Shown here piece by piece: positions 17,045-25,598 of a DNA stretch of 64,000 bases. Source of the DNA: Mesobacillus sp. S13 (GTDB taxonomy: Bacteria > Bacillota > Bacilli > Bacillales > Cytobacillaceae); the NCBI RefSeq assembly GCF_020422885.1, contig NZ_CP084622.1:4731001-4795000 (forward strand), in the 5' to 3' direction. The notes under the pieces are model-generated. The model saw only the letters and a list, made by a program, of their open reading frames with translations. It was not told the origin of the DNA and searched no databases. Position numbers and translations under genes: made by a program. Every line of letters begins with the position of its first letter. Within the stretch, counting starts at the first letter, position 1.

Positions 17045-17219
17045 TGTAAACATGTAAACGCGATGTAAACAGAAGGTCATTGTATACATAATTGTACACA
17101 ATGAATACAAACTTGTATACATATTGATTTAACAGCATGTATACGTATTCGTATACTTGTAAACACATTTGTACACACGATGTTTACATTCTGTATACAT
17201 GTTTACTTTTCTGTATACA
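17045..17219. repeat. Array of 15 palindromic octamers (TGTAWACA type), candidate parC centromere/operator
   Basis: Ten copies match TGT-A/T-N-ACA octamers exactly (TGTATACA at 17081, 17114, 17192, 17212; TGTAAACA at 17045, 17064, 17158; TGTTTACA at 17181; TGTACACA at 17093, 17170). Five more differ by one or two bases (17053, 17102, 17138, 17150, 17200). Start-to-start steps are mostly 8 or 11-12 bp. The array lies directly upstream of the ParM-like gene, the place of the centromere in type II partition loci. Further degenerate copies occur at 16950 and 16968. Confidence 0.85.
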
Positions 17220-17622
17220 ACCGCTTAATGGGCGAATTTTTCTATTAATTTCCATAATTTATTCTCCAACTCCCTACCCTCTCTTTTTATTGGTAGATTT
17301 TATGCAAATACAGAAAGGGAAAATCGGTGCCCATAAAAAGGTGAAGAGGCAATAGATAAAAATTCAACTGAGGTTTCTGTGTAAAATCCATGTTCCTATC
17401 AAACAGATTATAAAACGATTCTGAAATTTGCGGTTGCAGTGCAAGACTAGGATAAAAAAAGAATAAGTATCTCAGAAGCAGATTAAAGGATCTAGTAGAA
17501 CTCAGGTCAGTGATGTATAAGAACTGGCACCCCCCCTCCCCTCTCGGTAATAGGCAGGAAAATCAAAGTAGGATACCGTCGAAGGATGACGACAGAGGAA
17601 GAAGATTGCAGATAAAAAAGAA
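17220..17622. other. Intergenic region without a recognised gene
   Basis: About 400 bp between the octamer array and the PhnA terminator. It is AT-rich on the left; further right there is a C-run (17530-17541 region) and a purine-rich stretch. No ORF with a ribosome site, no tRNA and no clear hairpin was found. Confidence 0.6.
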
Positions 17623-17644
17623 AAGCCAGGTCAATGCCTGGCTT
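17623..17644 (-). terminator. Intrinsic terminator of the PhnA-family gene
   Basis: An 8-bp stem (AAGCCAGG with CCTGGCTT, loop TCAATG) is followed on the minus strand by a T-rich run, 7 nt past the stop codon. Confidence 0.75.
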
Positions 17645-17651
17645 AAGGAAG

Positions 17652-17987
17652 CTAGATTTTTTTAACAAATTCAGATTTAAGCTTCATCGCTCCAAATCCT
17701 TCTAGTTTACACTCAATATCATGGTCACCATCAATTAAACGGATATTTTTAGCCTTAGTGCCAATTTTAATTACAGATGAAGTACCTTTCACTTTAAGGT
17801 CTTTGATGACAGAAACGGTATCACCATCGCTCAGAATATTTCCGTTCGAATCTTTAATTACCTTCCTATCATCTACACTCTCAGCCGCGGGATCCCACTC
17901 ATGGGCGCATTCTGGGCAAATGAGCAGCGGTCCATCCTCATATGTATATTCTGAACTGCATTTTGGACAATTTGGCAAATTAGACAT
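17652..17987 (-). CDS. PhnA/YjdM-family zinc-ribbon protein
   Basis: This 111-residue protein has an N-terminal zinc ribbon ([12 protein letters not shown], then ICPECAHEW, four cysteines) and a C-terminal SH3-like PhnA domain ([31 protein letters not shown]). The length and motif order fit the YjdM/PhnA family, which has a historic link to phosphonate operons but an unproven function. No phosphonate genes are nearby. It is a single gene with its own terminator. Confidence 0.9.
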   Translation of the reverse strand: MSNLPNCPKCSSEYTYEDGPLLICPECAHEWDPAAESVDDRKVIKDSNGNILSDGDTVSVIKDLKVKGTSSVIKIGTKAKNIRLIDGDHDIECKLEGFGAMKLKSEFVKKI

Positions 17988-18154
17988 CGTTTAAGCCTCC
18001 GCATTCCTTGTTAATAAGCTTTATTATAGCCAAGTTACAGCCACATTCCTATCGTATTAGCAAAATACGACTGTTAGTCATCAAAAAGTCTGTAAAATCA
18101 TATAGAATATGTCTTTACTGAGTACCACATAGATTAGAAGACTACTGAATACCA

Positions 18155-18195
18155 AAAAGCCCCGATAGGACGATCAATCATCCATCAGGGCTTTT
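18155..18195 (-). terminator. Intrinsic terminator of the RND pump gene
   Basis: A 12-bp stem with one G-T pair (AAAAGCCCCGAT against ATCAGGGCTTTT) lies directly after the stop codon, with a T-run on the minus strand. Confidence 0.75.
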
Positions 18196-18197
18196 CA

Positions 18198-21100
18198 TTA
18201 GTTTTCTACAATGTCCTTACGATTTTTCTTGAATATTCTTGATAGAACTTCATATACAATCGGTACGATAATCAGAGTTAATAATGTGGAGCTAATCAAG
18301 CCACCAATTACCGTGATCGCAAGGCCTTTGGAGATCAGTCCGCCTCCTCCTGAGCCGATTGCTAATGGAATCAAGGCACCAACCGTAGCAATAGCGGTCA
18401 TAAGGATTGGACGTAAACGTGTAGCTCCTGCCTCAAGGACCGCTTCACGCATTGTCAGCCCATCTCTTTCCATATGAATGATTCGGTCTACAAGCACAAT
18501 GGCGTTCGTTACGACGATACCAATCAGCATCAACAGACCCATCATGACTGAGACAGAAATCGTTTCACCTGCGATCAGCAATCCAACAAATGAACCAATG
18601 ACTGCGAATGGAAGCGAGAATAGGATCGCAAATGGTGCCACACCTTCACGGAAGGTAACGACCAGGATAAAGTAGACGATCGCAATCGCAGCAAGCATTG
18701 CAGCTCCAAGCTGGGTGAATGTTTCGGTCATATCTGCCTGGACACCTGCCACGCCAACTTCCACACCTTTAGGCAAATCTAGTTCATCAATTGCTTTTTC
18801 AGCATCAGCAGCAGCCTTTGAAATATCCTTGCTTACGACCGTTCCTGATACTGAAGCATAGTACTGGCCTTTGCTGCGGGCCAATGTATTCAACGTAGTA
18901 CCTTCTTCAACTGTTACCAATTCTGACAGCGGCAAGGTCGTTCCAAGCGCTGTTGGTACTTCTGTGGCAAGGATGTCAACGATTGATTCTGGCTGTTCAG
19001 CTTGCTCCTGCTGGACAATGACATCCAGTGATTCTCCATCTTTTTCAACAGTCGTCAAGATTTCTTTCGATTTGTTCGGATTGAGCATCATGACAATCTG
19101 TCCTGCTGTCAGACCATATTGCAGCAATTCATCCTGCTCAACCTTGAAGGTATATTCTACATAGGCATCTTCTGCACTGGAAGTTACGTCTTTCAAGCCA
19201 TTAACAGTCTGCATTTCCTCTTCTACCATCTTGACAGTCTTGTTTAACTTACCTAAATCTTCACTGTACAAGGTATAGCTGATTTCATTCTCAGGCATCG
19301 ACATTCCGCCGAAATTCTGGCTCTTCCATTCACCGCTGTGGCCAATATTGAAGACATATTCCTCTAGTTCATCCCTTACTTCTGAGAAGTTCTCCATATC
19401 TGGGTCAAAGATCAGGTACATTAATGCTCCGCCTGCTCCTCCGCCCATCATGGCCGTCATCTGATCTGCCTCTTCGTTGATCGATACCTGTACGATATCG
19501 ATGTCATCGCGCTTCAGCATTTCTTCTTCTACTTCTGCAACATTTTCAATTGTTTCATCCTTAAGCTCACCTGCTTTAGGTGTGTAAGTCAGATACATTA
19601 CTTTATCTTCTTCACTGCCCATGAAGCTGAAACCGATGATTGGTGTCAGGGCAAGGCTTCCAGCAAGAAGAACAATAGCAATGAGCGATGTGATAATCTT
19701 ATGGTTAAGTGACTTATTTAATACGCCTTTATACCAATGCGCCATTTTTCCAACTTCCTTATGGCTGCTTTCCGTCTTCTCCCCATATAACTTCTTCCTG
19801 AATAAAAAGTGGGATAACGCTGGTACAATGGTAATCGCTACAATCAGTGAAGCGCCCAGTGCAAAGGTCATCGTCAAGGCAAATGGCGCGAATAATTCCC
19901 CTACCATGCCTCCTACGAAAATCAATGGTGCGAATACCGCAACTGTCACAAGCGTCGAAGATAGGATTGGCTTGAACATTTCAATCGTTGCTTCACGCAC
20001 AAGTGCCCGGCCTGTTAATCTCTCTTCTTTTAAATGCAGGCGTCGATATATATTTTCCACGACGACGATCGAGTCATCGATTACACGGCCAATCGCTACA
20101 GTAATTGCGCCCAGCGTCATGATATTGAGTGTGATATCCATCCAGTTCAATAGCAGCAACGCCATAAATATCGAAACTGGAATCGAGATAATTGATATAA
20201 TCGTAGATTTGAAGTCACGCAGGAAAAGAAGGATGACAAGGATCGCAATCAATCCGCCAAATAAAGCTTTTTCAATCATCGTAAAGACAGATTCTTCAAT
20301 TGGCTCTCCCTGGTCAAGTGACACATCAATGACTAAACCATCTATTTTGGACTTCTCTTCCTTGATTAAATCTTTCACTGCATTCACTACATCAACAGTA
20401 TTCGCTTGCTGTTCCTTGACAATCTGCAGGGCAATCGCATCTTCACCATTCGTGCGGGAAATGGATTGAACTTTACCAACCAGCTCAACCTCAGCCACTT
20501 CGCTTAGTTTTACAAAAGGTGATGGATTGGCTGCAGAAGGAGTGACCGGAATCAGCATGTTTTTCAATTCATCTGTAGTCGTGAACTTGCCATCGACAGC
20601 AACGGCCTGTTCCCCTTCTTTAAACTCAAAAAGGCCTAATGAAACGCCAAGGTTGCTGGTCTGGATCATTTCCTTCACTTTGGCTTCTGTTAAGCCAAAC
20701 TGAGCCAGTTTCGCCTCGTCATACGTAAGATTAACTTCTTCGATATGCTGTCCTGTCATTGTCACAGAAGCAACACCATCGATTTTATCGATTTTTGGAA
20801 GGATAATTTCCTCAACAGTTGATGTCAGCTCGACAATATCCTCTGTAGTGCTGCTGACACTCAATGCAGCCACTGGCATCATGTTCATACTGATTGCCGT
20901 GATTGTCGGCTCCTGAGCCCCTTCAGGCAGCGTCACCATATCCAATGCCGTTTGTAAGGCCCGTTTGGCTTCATCCATATCGATACCATACTCATACTCG
21001 ACCTGGATACTCGACATATTGGAGTAGGAATTCGAATAGACATATTTAACGTCTTCCAGCCCCTCCACTGCTTTTTCAATCGGGATCGACACATCCTCCA

Positions 21101-21281
21101 TTACTTTTTCAGGAGTCGCACCAGGATAAACATCCATAACCATCAAGTAAGGAATGGATATATTAGGAATGGTCTCCATGTTCATCCGCGTACCAGAATA
21201 GATTCCAGATACCGTGATGATAATCGTAAGCAGCCATACGGCCAGTTTATTTCCAAGCACAAAATTGACTAAATTTTTCAC
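18198..21281 (-). CDS. RND-family efflux transporter, SwrC(YerP)-like
   Basis: This 1027-residue protein has the RND layout: TM1 (about residues 11-30), a large extracytoplasmic loop, a block of six TMs (about 335-545), a second large loop and a closing block of TMs (about 845-1015). Recognisable elements are VAIGRVIDDSIVVVENIYRR (the charged TM4 of AcrB-type pumps) and GIVVTNAIVLVDRI in the second half. NMETIPNISIPYLMV at the N-terminus is typical of the Gram-positive SwrC/YerP group, which confers self-resistance to lipopeptides such as surfactin. A palindromic TetR-type operator precedes it, but no regulator gene is adjacent. The substrate is inferred only. Confidence 0.85.
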   Translation of the reverse strand: MKNLVNFVLGNKLAVWLLTIIITVSGIYSGTRMNMETIPNISIPYLMVMDVYPGATPEKVMEDVSIPIEKAVEGLEDVKYVYSNSYSNMSSIQVEYEYGIDMDEAKRALQTALDMVTLPEGAQEPTITAISMNMMPVAALSVSSTTEDIVELTSTVEEIILPKIDKIDGVASVTMTGQHIEEVNLTYDEAKLAQFGLTEAKVKEMIQTSNLGVSLGLFEFKEGEQAVAVDGKFTTTDELKNMLIPVTPSAANPSPFVKLSEVAEVELVGKVQSISRTNGEDAIALQIVKEQQANTVDVVNAVKDLIKEEKSKIDGLVIDVSLDQGEPIEESVFTMIEKALFGGLIAILVILLFLRDFKSTIISIISIPVSIFMALLLLNWMDITLNIMTLGAITVAIGRVIDDSIVVVENIYRRLHLKEERLTGRALVREATIEMFKPILSSTLVTVAVFAPLIFVGGMVGELFAPFALTMTFALGASLIVAITIVPALSHFLFRKKLYGEKTESSHKEVGKMAHWYKGVLNKSLNHKIITSLIAIVLLAGSLALTPIIGFSFMGSEEDKVMYLTYTPKAGELKDETIENVAEVEEEMLKRDDIDIVQVSINEEADQMTAMMGGGAGGALMYLIFDPDMENFSEVRDELEEYVFNIGHSGEWKSQNFGGMSMPENEISYTLYSEDLGKLNKTVKMVEEEMQTVNGLKDVTSSAEDAYVEYTFKVEQDELLQYGLTAGQIVMMLNPNKSKEILTTVEKDGESLDVIVQQEQAEQPESIVDILATEVPTALGTTLPLSELVTVEEGTTLNTLARSKGQYYASVSGTVVSKDISKAAADAEKAIDELDLPKGVEVGVAGVQADMTETFTQLGAAMLAAIAIVYFILVVTFREGVAPFAILFSLPFAVIGSFVGLLIAGETISVSVMMGLLMLIGIVVTNAIVLVDRIIHMERDGLTMREAVLEAGATRLRPILMTAIATVGALIPLAIGSGGGGLISKGLAITVIGGLISSTLLTLIIVPIVYEVLSRIFKKNRKDIVEN

Positions 21282-21331
21282 TGCTGCACCTACCTCAAAT
21301 TAACTTTATTGACGATAATAATGTTACTGAC

Positions 21332-21341
21332 TGACCGGTCA
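21332..21341. promoter_or_regulatory. TetR-type operator upstream of the RND gene
   Basis: TGACCGGTCA is a perfect 10-bp palindrome, flanked by a further TGAC on the left and TTTGTCA on the right, about 50 bp before the pump start. TetR-family repressors of efflux and fatty-acid genes often bind TGACCGGTCA-centred sites; in B. subtilis yerP neighbours a TetR gene (yerO). The repressor is not in this window. Confidence 0.5.
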
Positions 21342-21385
21342 TTTGTCAATTGTAGATGTTCAGAAGTTACTATAAAGAGCATAAA

Positions 21386-21414
21386 AAAATCCGCCTCATC
21401 AAGAAGCGGATTTT
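21386..21414 (-). terminator. Intrinsic terminator
   Basis: The stem AAAATCCGC/GCGGATTTT has T-runs on both sides. It probably ends the small lipoprotein transcript coming from the right; the dispersed repeat lies between them. Confidence 0.6.
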
Positions 21415-21456
21415 CAAAAATTTATAAGATAGAGTATAGACTTTCACACTAAGTTT

Positions 21457-21573
21457 AGTGTCTAGCTCCAGCGCCTAGCCCCTCGAGTCGCTTCAGTCCG
21501 CCCAATAAAGTCAAAAATCGACTTCACTGGTCGGCCCTCCAGCGCTTGTCGGGGCTGAGCAGGGCGCTTACGC
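21457..21573. repeat. Dispersed palindromic element, copy A
   Basis: About 117 bp that matches copy B (39346-39464) as its reverse complement, including GCGCCTAGCCCCTCGAG near one end and CCAGCGCTTGTCGGGGCTGA near the other. The ends form imperfect inverted repeats (AGCGCC...AGCCCC against GGGGCT-GGCGCT), and the centre contains a hairpin of the GAAGTC/GACTTC type. It lies downstream of a small lipoprotein gene. Confidence 0.9.
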
Positions 21574-21578
21574 ATTTC

Positions 21579-21728
21579 TTATTCATCATCTATTTCGCCA
21601 TCACCGATCTCATCCTCTTCCTCGACATCTTCCAACTGTTCTCCTTCTTCAGGCGGTGCGTCATTGCCGCAGCCTGTTACAGTGAACATGGAAATCGCCA
21701 ATAAAAACATGAATAAAAGCTTTTTCAT
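21579..21728 (-). CDS. Small acidic lipoprotein (49 aa)
   Basis: This short gene starts at ATG 21728, with AAAGGAGG 7 nt upstream; the ATG at 21734 is too close to that site. The product has a lipoprotein signal: MKKLLFMFLLAISM then the lipobox VTGC with Cys20. The mature part is only 29 residues and very acidic (runs of Glu and Asp, ending GEIDDE). After processing it would be a lipid-anchored, strongly negative peptide outside the cell. It is not recognised as a named family. The strong ribosome site and intact lipobox support a real gene. Confidence 0.8.
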   Translation of the reverse strand: MKKLLFMFLLAISMFTVTGCGNDAPPEEGEQLEDVEEEDEIGDGEIDDE

Positions 21729-21885
21729 TTTCATTCCTCCTTTGAAAAAAGTTTTTCCAAGGTTTTAAATTTCTATGTAATCTTGATGCCTCTCTGAAAA
21801 AAACTCAGCTTACAAATTAAGTTCTTTTATTTGTAATAAATTTCAACATAAAACGAACAATAAAAACAAAGGAGTGACTCGCCGA

Positions 21886-22878
21886 ATGAGTGGAACAAAC
21901 GTAGATCTCACCTCAACGGAAATATCGAATATATGGTCTTCCTACTTGAAAAGCAGCATGGAGTTGCGATTCTTTCAATATTTCCAGGCAACTGTTGAGG
22001 ATCCAGAGGTTAAAACTATAGTAGAAAAATTGGTGGATTTTTCTGAACAAAGCCTTGAAGATCTAAAGGCTATTTTTATAAAAGAGAACCTGACAATCCC
22101 ATTGGGATTTACTGAAAAGGATGTCAGACTGGATGCAGATAAGGTATTTTCAGACACCTTCATCCTATATATTTGCCATGATATAACGATGCTGTCATTA
22201 AGTACATACCCAAGCGCATTTCCCGACTGCACCAGGAAGGATGTTAGAAACCTTTTTCAGAAGGCGATAGAATTCACGGTACAAATGCAAAATGAAATCA
22301 CAGATCTAATGCTATCCCAGGGAATCTTTCTGAAATCCCCTCAGGTAGCGTTTGATCATACCGTTGATCTGGTTGATGAAATGAAGTATCTTAATGGCCT
22401 ATTCGGCGGCTCAAGACCGGTTAATGCAGCGGAAATTGCTAACATTTCAAGGGTCATCCACCGTGCACGCTTTTCAAAAATGATCCTTGTCACTTTCAGT
22501 AAACTAGCTACTCATCAAGATGTGAAGAAGCATTTCAGCAAAGGAAGAGATGCTCTCGAAAAAGTCCTGGAGACACTTGGCGATGTCTTGGAAAAAGAAA
22601 ACATCCCCTATTCAGCTTCCGGGGATTATAATATTTTTGAAGTTAGAAATTCACCTTTTTCCGATAAACTGATGCTATTTTTCGTGAACACATGCCTCGG
22701 AATGTTCTGCTTCGTCATGATCAACCAGGCACTGACCTCCAGTTTGAGGACGGATATCGTCACCAAATTCACGATTATCTCCAACCAAATGAAGATGTTT
22801 TACGGAAAAGGCCTGCTCCTGACCATCACTGAAAAATGGCTTGAACAGCCTCCTCAAGTGTTGGACCGAAAAATATAG
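21886..22878 (+). CDS. DUF3231 family protein
   Basis: This 330-residue protein is mostly helical and made of two related halves, each resembling a four-helix bundle. The first begins LTSTEISNIWSSYLKSSMELRFFQYFQATVEDPEV and the second AAEIANISRVIHRARFSKMILVTFSKLATHQDVKKHF. This tandem pattern is that of DUF3231, common in spore-forming bacilli and of unknown function. The ATG at 21886 follows AAAGGAG at about 11 nt. It stands alone between a lipoprotein gene and a glycosyltransferase operon. Confidence 0.8.
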   Translation: MSGTNVDLTSTEISNIWSSYLKSSMELRFFQYFQATVEDPEVKTIVEKLVDFSEQSLEDLKAIFIKENLTIPLGFTEKDVRLDADKVFSDTFILYICHDITMLSLSTYPSAFPDCTRKDVRNLFQKAIEFTVQMQNEITDLMLSQGIFLKSPQVAFDHTVDLVDEMKYLNGLFGGSRPVNAAEIANISRVIHRARFSKMILVTFSKLATHQDVKKHFSKGRDALEKVLETLGDVLEKENIPYSASGDYNIFEVRNSPFSDKLMLFFVNTCLGMFCFVMINQALTSSLRTDIVTKFTIISNQMKMFYGKGLLLTITEKWLEQPPQVLDRKI

Positions 22879-23196
22879 AAAATAAGCAGGTTCAATTTGA
22901 ACTGCTCCCCATCAAGTAGGCAGTGGAAATAATAAATACAATCTAAGCGGCTTTAGCCCCTGTATTCCAAAGGGTTAAGGTCGTTTAATCATTTTTGGTA
23001 TCTTTTCATGATTATAAAAGTATATGTCCTCATCATTGGCCGCAGATTCTATAGAACTTCTATCCCCTTAAAACATTCCTGAGAAATAAAAATCCGCGGT
23101 TTCCCCTTAATTCTTTTCCTATATGTCCAAGTCCTTTTTCCCTTCCTTCATAAACTATCTACGAACAGCTACGTTAATCGAAAGGAGAAGGTATAA
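22879..23196. other. Intergenic region before the glycosyltransferase operon
   Basis: AT-rich gap of about 320 bp. A weak imperfect inverted repeat around 22885-22906 (GCAGGTTCAA...TTGAACTGC) may be the DUF3231 terminator, although no clear T-run follows. No other feature was found. Confidence 0.5.
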
Positions 23197-24267
23197 TTGC
23201 AAACTGTTATTCACTTAAACTTGAGGGTTGATCCCACCCAGTATATCCCTCAGATACGAGAAGTCCCTGGTTACGATTATATTCATATGGTGCGTCAGCC
23301 AAAGTACATGACTGACCTATCTCTGTTAAATGAAAAGGTTCACTATCTCAGTGAAATTTATTCCCCAAAGAAGTTCATTAAGAAAAACAATGTTTCTCTT
23401 TTACATGCCCACCATGGCCAGTTGGGCATATTGCTGCTCCCTTTCAAGGAAAAGACAAAACTTCCGCTGGTAACGAGTATTAGAGGCCGTGATGCAACCC
23501 TCGCTGATCAGCCCGTGGCTTATTTGGAACATATGAAAATGCTCTTTGAGAAAGGAGACCAATTCTATCCTGTTTGTCATTATTTAGCTGAACGGATTAA
23601 ATCCTGGGGCTGTCCTCCAGAAAAAATCAAAGTCCTTTACGGAGGAGTTGATTTAACAAAATACCATTACAGAGCTCCGAATGTACTTGGATCAGGACAG
23701 AATATTCTTTCCGTAGGCAGATTGGTAGAAAAAAAGGGCCATCATGTCTTGATGCAAGCCTTCCAAAAAATTAAAGATCGCTTCCCTGATTCCACGTTGA
23801 CCATCATTGGAAGAGGAGAACTCGAGGAGGAACTTCTCTCTTTAGCCAATCAACTAAATCTAGGTGACTCATTCCGCCTATTAAATCATCTCCCAAAAGA
23901 GCAAGTACAGCAGTATATGATGAATGCCGATTTGTTCTGTGCTGCAAGCCTTGAGGCCGCCAATGGAGACGTCGAAGGAATACCAAATACCTTGAAAGAG
24001 GCTATGGCGTTAGGGGTGCCGGTAGTCTCTACCTATCATGCGGGCATCCCTGAATTGATTACCCATAATAAAGAAGGGGTTCTCGTACAGGAAAACAATG
24101 TCGATGAACTTGCAGCTGCACTTGAATATATGCTGAACAACAGGGGGCATTGGACATCTTATACTAGCGCCGCACGGCAAAAAGTTGAACAATACTTTGA
24201 TGCTGAGAAACAACTTCTTTTACAGGCAAAATATTACGATGATTTGTTGGGAGGGAAAAGCAAATGA
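23197..24267 (+). CDS. GT4-family glycosyltransferase
   Basis: This 356-residue GT-B fold enzyme starts at TTG 23197 behind AAAGGAGAAGG. The C-terminal nucleotide-sugar domain is clear: SVGRLVEKKGHHVLMQAFQ near residue 170, LTIIGRGELEEEL near 200 and the EX7E motif region EGIPNTLKEAMALGVPVVST near 265. The N-terminal acceptor domain holds LLHAHHGQLG and TSIRGRDATLAD. It probably adds a sugar to a surface polysaccharide or glycolipid. It overlaps the next gene by 4 bp. The combination with a UDP-sugar epimerase suggests that uronic acid or galactose supply is linked to it. Confidence 0.88.
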   Translation: MQTVIHLNLRVDPTQYIPQIREVPGYDYIHMVRQPKYMTDLSLLNEKVHYLSEIYSPKKFIKKNNVSLLHAHHGQLGILLLPFKEKTKLPLVTSIRGRDATLADQPVAYLEHMKMLFEKGDQFYPVCHYLAERIKSWGCPPEKIKVLYGGVDLTKYHYRAPNVLGSGQNILSVGRLVEKKGHHVLMQAFQKIKDRFPDSTLTIIGRGELEEELLSLANQLNLGDSFRLLNHLPKEQVQQYMMNADLFCAASLEAANGDVEGIPNTLKEAMALGVPVVSTYHAGIPELITHNKEGVLVQENNVDELAAALEYMLNNRGHWTSYTSAARQKVEQYFDAEKQLLLQAKYYDDLLGGKSK

Positions 24268-25598
24268 AGGAATTTAAATCAATTAAAGTTACCAAAGGCA
24301 TAAAAACCTTAATAATTGATAACCCAACTAACTATCCAATGATTGGAATGGGCTCTCAAGGAGCTGTATTTAAGTTATCTGAAGAAAAATGCGTAAAAAT
24401 CTATACTGACGAGATGCAGGCGAAGATGGAGGCAGAGGCACTGAAAGCTGGCCAACATTTAACCTTTTTCCCAAGACTATATGAAACAGGGACTAATTTT
24501 GTGGTAATGGAATACTTTAACGCACCTACATTGAAGGAATATCTGCGAAACTGCACCTATATCCCTGAATCGATTACAAAAAAACTTCTTTCTATGCTAA
24601 ATGCAATGAAAAAAGCAAATTTTACGATGGTCGATGCACCACTGCGGCATATTTTTGTCCTGGAAAATGAAGAATTAAAAGTAGTCGATCACGTCAACGC
24701 CTTTAAACGGCAACACCCAGTTCCACTTAAACTATTAAGAGATTTAAATATTATTCTATTAAAAGATTCTTTTTTATCCCGAGTCCAAAAAATGGAGCCC
24801 GATTCCTTAAAAACATGGGAAGAGTATTTCGATAATAACAGTCTTGATTACAGGAATATTCCTGTCACATCAGGCGGTTCCGGAAAAGGTGTCAAGGTAG
24901 ACAGTGCTGTATCGCAGCCACTAATCGGCAAGGGCCATCAAGGTGCGGTTTATCGCATAAGTGAAGACAAGTGTGTAAAGATTTATGGCAAACCAGATCA
25001 CTGTAAACAAGAAAAAGAGGTTTTATTATCCAACCAGGATTTACCCTTTATTCCAAAGGTCTATGAAACAGGTCAGAATTATATTGTCATGGAATATTTA
25101 AGAGGTGCTAATCTAAACCAGTACCTAAAGAAGCAAGATAGTCTTTCAGAAGAAATAACAAAGCGACTATTAGACATTTTAACTGCGATGAAAAATTCTG
25201 GATTCAAACAAATCGATGCACCGTTAAGGCATATTTTCCTGACCAATCAAGGGTTCAAATTTGTCGATCATGTTTACTCATATACGCGGGTACAAGACCG
25301 TCCTCTCGAATTGTTCCAAAACCTTCATGAAAGAGGTTACCTGGAGGCATTCCTTGAACAGGTAAAAGCATTGGACCCTAAAACTCATGCAAAATGGACG
25401 AGCGAGCCTATCCCGCTCTCTGAGAATAATCAGGAAATTGTTGAAGAGGTTGCATCAAAAGAGGCACAGCCAAAGAAAAAAGCGCATACTACAGAAAAAG
25501 AACGGTCAATGAAAAAAGCGAAGCATCCTGCAGGAAAGAGCAAAAAGAGCTGGTTTAGAGAACAATATCGCAATCCGTTAAAGGATAGAAAAAGATGA
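24264..25598 (+). CDS. Protein with two tandem kinase-like domains and a basic tail
   Basis: This 444-residue protein has domain 1 at about residues 25-170 and domain 2 at about 218-370, and they align closely. Each has a glycine loop (IGMGSQGAVFKL; IGKGHQGAVYRI), an ATP-binding lysine (KCVKIY in both), a hinge (FVVMEYF; YIVMEYL), a catalytic-loop equivalent DAPLRHIF in both, and a metal-binding Asp in VVDHV/FVDHV in place of DFG. The loop lacks HRD and the usual Asn, so these are atypical kinases or pseudokinases. Residues 400-444 are strongly basic. It is coupled to the glycosyltransferase before and the epimerase after (4-bp overlaps). It could regulate or phosphorylate the sugar pathway; this is inference. 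Confidence 0.8.
   Translation: MKEFKSIKVTKGIKTLIIDNPTNYPMIGMGSQGAVFKLSEEKCVKIYTDEMQAKMEAEALKAGQHLTFFPRLYETGTNFVVMEYFNAPTLKEYLRNCTYIPESITKKLLSMLNAMKKANFTMVDAPLRHIFVLENEELKVVDHVNAFKRQHPVPLKLLRDLNIILLKDSFLSRVQKMEPDSLKTWEEYFDNNSLDYRNIPVTSGGSGKGVKVDSAVSQPLIGKGHQGAVYRISEDKCVKIYGKPDHCKQEKEVLLSNQDLPFIPKVYETGQNYIVMEYLRGANLNQYLKKQDSLSEEITKRLLDILTAMKNSGFKQIDAPLRHIFLTNQGFKFVDHVYSYTRVQDRPLELFQNLHERGYLEAFLEQVKALDPKTHAKWTSEPIPLSENNQEIVEEVASKEAQPKKKAHTTEKERSMKKAKHPAGKSKKSWFREQYRNPLKDRKR

Noticed and set aside
19621..20469. 282-residue plus-strand open frame opposite the RND gene
   Set aside because: It is antisense to a clear RND transporter with conserved motifs; the composition is that of a shadow frame (many Ser, Thr, Ile) and it has no ribosome site.
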